From an uncultured Bacteroidales bacterium (GTDB lineage: Bacteria > Bacteroidota > Bacteroidia > Bacteroidales > F082), in contig CALBNP010000013.1 of NCBI GenBank assembly GCA_937896505.1, positions 1 to 9,376 on the forward strand: a stretch of 9,376 nt of DNA, given 5' to 3'. Each line of letters begins with the position of its first letter. Positions within the stretch are counted from its first letter, which is position 1. The notes beneath the pieces were generated by a model. It was not told the DNA's origin. It did no database searches and saw only the letters and a list, made by a program, of their open reading frames with translations. Shown piece by piece: positions 6,946-9,376 of the stretch. The position numbers and the translations under genes are program-made.

Positions 6946-7332
6946 TCAATCCGTTACCGTAAACTCACCATAATACTCATCTCCATCGGAGAGTGTAAAT
7001 GTGACAATGTAATTCCCAGCATTAGGGATGTAGACTTGCAAACCATTCGGTGTGAGTACCGAAAGGAATTGCACTGAAGCACCTGAAATTGTGGAAACTT
7101 CAATAGAGACTTGCCCAAGATTCTCATTGAACACCACCGTAAGCACATGGCCGTCAAGAGTAGGAACAATACTACCGCTTTTGTCAAAACTGCCATGTAA
7201 AACCTTCTCTTTTACTTCAAGAGGAATACCTTTTACTTTCTCTTTTCCCGTTCTGGCTATGTCATTGGCATAGCACAATGCTCCCGAAAAGACTAAGCAG
7301 AGCATCAGAATCAATTTTGTTACTTTTTTCAT
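6946..7332 (-). CDS. DUF3244-like secreted protein
   Basis: A 128-residue protein with a signal peptide (MKKVTKLILMLCLVFSGALC, probable cut after residue 22) and a mature part of about 106 residues. The pattern TLDGHVLTVVFNENLGQVSIEV followed by a second strand-rich half (NGLQVYIPN, GNYIVTFTLSDGDEYYGEF) matches what I know of DUF3244, a small beta-sandwich family common in Bacteroides and often found beside regulators and envelope genes. Function is unknown; it is probably periplasmic or surface-exposed. It has its own consensus promoter, whose predicted transcript has a leader of only about 20 nt, and the ATG lies inside an inverted repeat. Being first after the regulator, it may be the regulator's direct target. 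A decayed relative appears at 1941-2048. Confidence 0.75.
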   Translation of the reverse strand: MKKVTKLILMLCLVFSGALCYANDIARTGKEKVKGIPLEVKEKVLHGSFDKSGSIVPTLDGHVLTVVFNENLGQVSIEVSTISGASVQFLSVLTPNGLQVYIPNAGNYIVTFTLSDGDEYYGEFTVTD

Positions 7333-7358
7333 CGTGTATTAGGTTTAAAAACACGATG
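7330..7358. promoter_or_regulatory. 8-bp inverted repeat covering the transcription start and the ATG
   Basis: CATCGTGT at 7330-7337 and ACACGATG at 7351-7358 are perfect inverted copies 13 bp apart. Read on the minus strand, the first arm directly follows the -7 box and the second arm ends in the start codon ATG of the DUF3244-like gene. It could be a DNA operator at the transcription start, or, if transcription begins at or before the first arm, an RNA hairpin that hides the start codon. Confidence 0.5.
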
Positions 7359-7390
7359 CAAAAGTACTGGGGCTCTAAAACCCCTGCAAG
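7359..7390 (-). promoter_or_regulatory. Bacteroides-type promoter for the DUF3244-like gene
   Basis: On the minus strand TACTTTTG (7366-7359) matches the Bacteroides -7 consensus TAnnTTTG exactly. A CTTG (7390-7387) giving the -33 TTG lies 20 nt upstream, the usual spacing. The spacer holds a short GGGG/CCCC inverted pair (7369-7372 and 7381-7384). Transcription should start about 20-25 nt before the ATG at 7332. This is the only consensus promoter I found in the window, so it may serve the whole cluster down to 2129. Confidence 0.75.
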
Positions 7391-7396
7391 AATATG

Positions 7397-7413
7397 TTGG
7401 TTAAGATTGGTTA
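7397..7413. promoter_or_regulatory. period-10 direct repeat just upstream of the -33 box
   Basis: TTGGTTA occurs at 7397-7403 and again at 7407-7413 (TAACCAA twice on the minus strand), exactly one helical turn apart and 6 bp upstream of the -33 element. This position and spacing suit an activator that binds as a side-by-side dimer. The HTH regulator encoded immediately upstream is the obvious candidate, but that link is inference. It lies in the 106-bp gap after the regulator's stop codon. Confidence 0.45.
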
Positions 7414-7438
7414 GGGTTTTTGACTAACGTCTTATTAA

Positions 7439-9376
7439 TCAAATGAATGAAGAATCCTTGGCCATATCCATCAAGGTGATGGGAAGTGGATTATCGCTGC
7501 CAAATATCTTACGCATTTTACCATTGCGTTGAAAAACGGCATTGTAGGTGCGCTGCATCAAAGCTGCAATGTCGGCATCAGTCAGCCCCAACAGATAAAG
7601 GCAACAATAGTCAAGGTCGCTATTGGTAAGCTCTGGATAGGCCTTTTTGAGGCGGACAGTAAATTGTCCGAAATGACAATCGACTGCCAAACGCAGGTCT
7701 AACAATTGTTGTTTGTCCATAGCAGAATCCTTATAGATGATATAATCAATTTTCGATTTGAACTGCCCTTCGTTCACCCGATCCATGATGAGACGGCATA
7801 TAGGTTCTTCATCAAAAGATGCAGCAACTTCGGTTTTTGCAGCCAAATCATCCAATTGCTTGATTTGGTCTTTCAGTTCGCGCACTTCTTGGTTGCTTCG
7901 TTTCAGCCGACCAGATATGGCAGCTTGCTCCATGCGATGGGTTTGTCGTTCGGCTTCAAGCACTTCAGCGTGCTGCTTATCTCTTTCTTCCAATTCTTTT
8001 CTTGCCTGGGTCTCTTTTGCTTCTATTTCTTGTCGGTGTCGTTTTTCCTTATCTTCCAATGTTTTTTCTACTTCCGCTTGTTTCAATCTTAATTCCTCCT
8101 TATGCAGTTGTTCTGTTTTTTCAAGCATTCTATCCGCTTCCTCTTGTTGCTCCTTAATAAGTTTCTTGCTTCTCAGTTTTGCCATACTAAGGATAGCTAA
8201 AGCAATCACAATGGCAATAGGTACAATAACTTTAATTGTTTTTCTAATAGATTTTTTTCGTGCTCTTTCAGCCTCATTTTTCAGTTTTTGGTTCGTATAT
8301 GACTTAAACAGATCTTCAAGTTGAGAAACCAAAGCCTTGTTCTGCGCTTCGGATTTCTTCTGTAAAGCCATAAAACGTAAACATCTATCTAGTTTTTCAT
8401 TATCTCCAATACTGTCATAAATAATTCGCAAACATTCAGCAGCAGGAATCTTCAAAGCTATATCATCTTCATTTTCGAATAAGGGTTCCAAATAATACAT
8501 GGCCGAATCATATATCCCTTCTTCAGCAAACATAGCACCAATGGTAAGAAATCTGGTTTTTCTCTCTTCTTCGTCATCTGCATCAACAAGAATCCGCCTT
8601 AATACAGCCAAAGAATGGTCTATCCCTAACCCTAATTGATAATCGCAAAGTGCTTTGGATGCTACTAAATCCCTATAACTAAGATTATCAGAATTTGGTA
8701 ACGTTTCAAGAGCTTGTTCATAGTAATCTCGCATTTTTTCTTTGTCTCCCAACTTGTCATACTGCACGCCTATACGAGTGAGTAAATTAGAAACACCTTG
8801 TGGCGATGTTGGCTCTATTTTGCAATAAACAAGGGCTTTTTCATAACAGACAATAGAAGACTCCATCATAAACTGCTCTGAAAACATATCACCAAGACGT
8901 CCATATGTTAAGGCCATAAACTGAGCCTTTTTCCCTACCAGTTCCTTCTCCTCAAAATGTTCCTCCATCAACTCCAATGCCTTTAGATATTCTGCACAAG
9001 CTTGAACCACATTTCCCTGCTCATAATGCCCAACCCCATTGATATAATGCGCCCGCGCATCCAAAAACACATTCCCATCTGTAGAGACGCGATTTATCGC
9101 GCCTCCCTTCTCTCCACACAACGAATCAAAATAACTAACTGCAAGCAACAAATCTTCTCTGTTAGTCTGCTCACAGTCATTTTTATATAGCAGCTCAGAA
9201 ATCAGCAACTGGCAATAGTGCCCGTCAAAGGTATCAAGTTCTTCCGCCTCAGGACCAACAACGAACTCCTGCAGCACCGCAAAAGCGCTGTCAGCCCGCC
9301 GCCACATCAGCGAGTCAATCTGGTAGTGTTTCAAACAGTGTGTCCGAAGTCTGTTGACTTCAGGGATGCGATGCAA
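7439..9376 (-). CDS. membrane-anchored TPR regulator with C-terminal LuxR-like HTH (5' end cut off)
   Basis: 645 residues are visible. The frame is open to the window edge and no signal peptide is seen, so the N-terminus lies outside. Residues about 100-340 contain TPR-like helix pairs (for example GVQYDKLGDKEKMRDYYEQA). A single membrane helix (VIVPIAIVIALAILSM) is at about 381-399. A long charged coiled coil follows at about 400-510. Residues 583-626 form a LuxR/GerE-like helix-turn-helix (LTNSDLDYCCLYLLGLT, then IAALMQR and KMRKIFG). Proteins of this layout in Bacteroidales sense through periplasmic TPRs and act on DNA from the membrane, without a kinase domain. The HTH must face the cytoplasm. 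It probably controls the genes that follow at 7332 and beyond. A REP-like palindrome lies within the coding sequence near residues 91-98. Confidence 0.82.
   Translation of the reverse strand: MHRIPEVNRLRTHCLKHYQIDSLMWRRADSAFAVLQEFVVGPEAEELDTFDGHYCQLLISELLYKNDCEQTNREDLLLAVSYFDSLCGEKGGAINRVSTDGNVFLDARAHYINGVGHYEQGNVVQACAEYLKALELMEEHFEEKELVGKKAQFMALTYGRLGDMFSEQFMMESSIVCYEKALVYCKIEPTSPQGVSNLLTRIGVQYDKLGDKEKMRDYYEQALETLPNSDNLSYRDLVASKALCDYQLGLGIDHSLAVLRRILVDADDEEERKTRFLTIGAMFAEEGIYDSAMYYLEPLFENEDDIALKIPAAECLRIIYDSIGDNEKLDRCLRFMALQKKSEAQNKALVSQLEDLFKSYTNQKLKNEAERARKKSIRKTIKVIVPIAIVIALAILSMAKLRSKKLIKEQQEEADRMLEKTEQLHKEELRLKQAEVEKTLEDKEKRHRQEIEAKETQARKELEERDKQHAEVLEAERQTHRMEQAAISGRLKRSNQEVRELKDQIKQLDDLAAKTEVAASFDEEPICRLIMDRVNEGQFKSKIDYIIYKDSAMDKQQLLDLRLAVDCHFGQFTVRLKKAYPELTNSDLDYCCLYLLGLTDADIAALMQRTYNAVFQRNGKMRKIFGSDNPLPITLMDMAKDSSFI
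9084..9105. repeat. REP-like palindrome inside the regulator gene
   Basis: GAGACGCGAT, two central T, then ATCGCGCCTC: 10-bp arms with one mismatch, which becomes a G-U pair in the minus-strand RNA. With the preceding GTA it closely resembles a GTAGAGACGCGATTTATCGCG-type palindrome that I recall as a dispersed repeat in Bacteroidetes and cyanobacteria (from memory, not searched). It is translated in frame as part of GGAINRVSTDG in a linker between TPR-like helices, where the composition is clearly unlike the AT-rich flanks. Confidence 0.5.

Noticed and set aside
7706..8324. Plus-strand open frames rich in Ser, Phe and Leu opposite the regulator
   Set aside because: They mirror the coiled-coil and membrane codons of the regulator and have no independent support.
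1..9376. CRISPR array, tRNA or rRNA genes, transposase or integrase genes
   Set aside because: No regularly spaced repeats, no cloverleaf or rRNA-like sequence and no such protein motifs were seen on either strand.

Overview
All convincing genes lie on the minus strand and read from right to left. The window is typical of the Bacteroidales (Bacteroides, Prevotella or a relative). The signs are several Bacteroidetes-type lipoprotein signal peptides, a plug-and-barrel outer membrane protein of the carboxypeptidase-regulatory-domain type, a DUF3244-like secreted protein, a membrane-anchored TPR/HTH regulator, weak Shine-Dalgarno sites, and one promoter matching the Bacteroides -33/-7 consensus (TTG, 20 nt, TAnnTTTG). 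I cannot name the species.

Layout in transcription order. (1) 9376-7439: a membrane-bound regulator, cut by the window edge, with periplasmic TPRs, one membrane helix, a long coiled coil and a C-terminal LuxR/GerE-like helix-turn-helix. (2) 7438-7333: a compact control region with a period-10 direct repeat, a consensus promoter, and an 8-bp inverted repeat that ends in the start codon of the next gene. (3) 7332-6946: a DUF3244-like secreted protein. (4) 6812-2129: a probable operon coding for a small six-cysteine secreted peptide, a propeller-like lipoprotein, a lipoprotein with a thioredoxin-like CxxC, a large TonB-dependent-type outer membrane receptor and a small charged lipoprotein. A strong hairpin separates the peptide gene from the rest; the later genes are 4 nt overlapped or 6-19 nt apart. 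(5) 2128-1877: a non-coding stretch with an apparent decayed C-terminal piece of a second DUF3244-like gene. (6) 1876-195: a cysteine-containing lipoprotein and a small outer membrane beta-barrel, 11 nt apart. (7) 194-1: no convincing gene, but a 78-bp element with 13-bp inverted ends.

Working model (inference): the membrane-bound regulator senses something in the periplasm and switches on the promoter at 7359-7390. That drives a cell-envelope module built around a small, probably disulfide-bonded exported peptide. The lipoproteins and the outer membrane barrel would handle, sense, export or take up that peptide or its target. Thiol chemistry is a recurring theme: six cysteines in the peptide, CxxC in the lipoprotein, and a cysteine cluster in the receptor's N-terminal domain. 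I do not recognise a characterised system with this exact composition.

Base composition is uneven. The receptor gene and the small lipoprotein after it are much richer in G+C than the genes on either side, which suggests the operon was assembled from parts of different origin.
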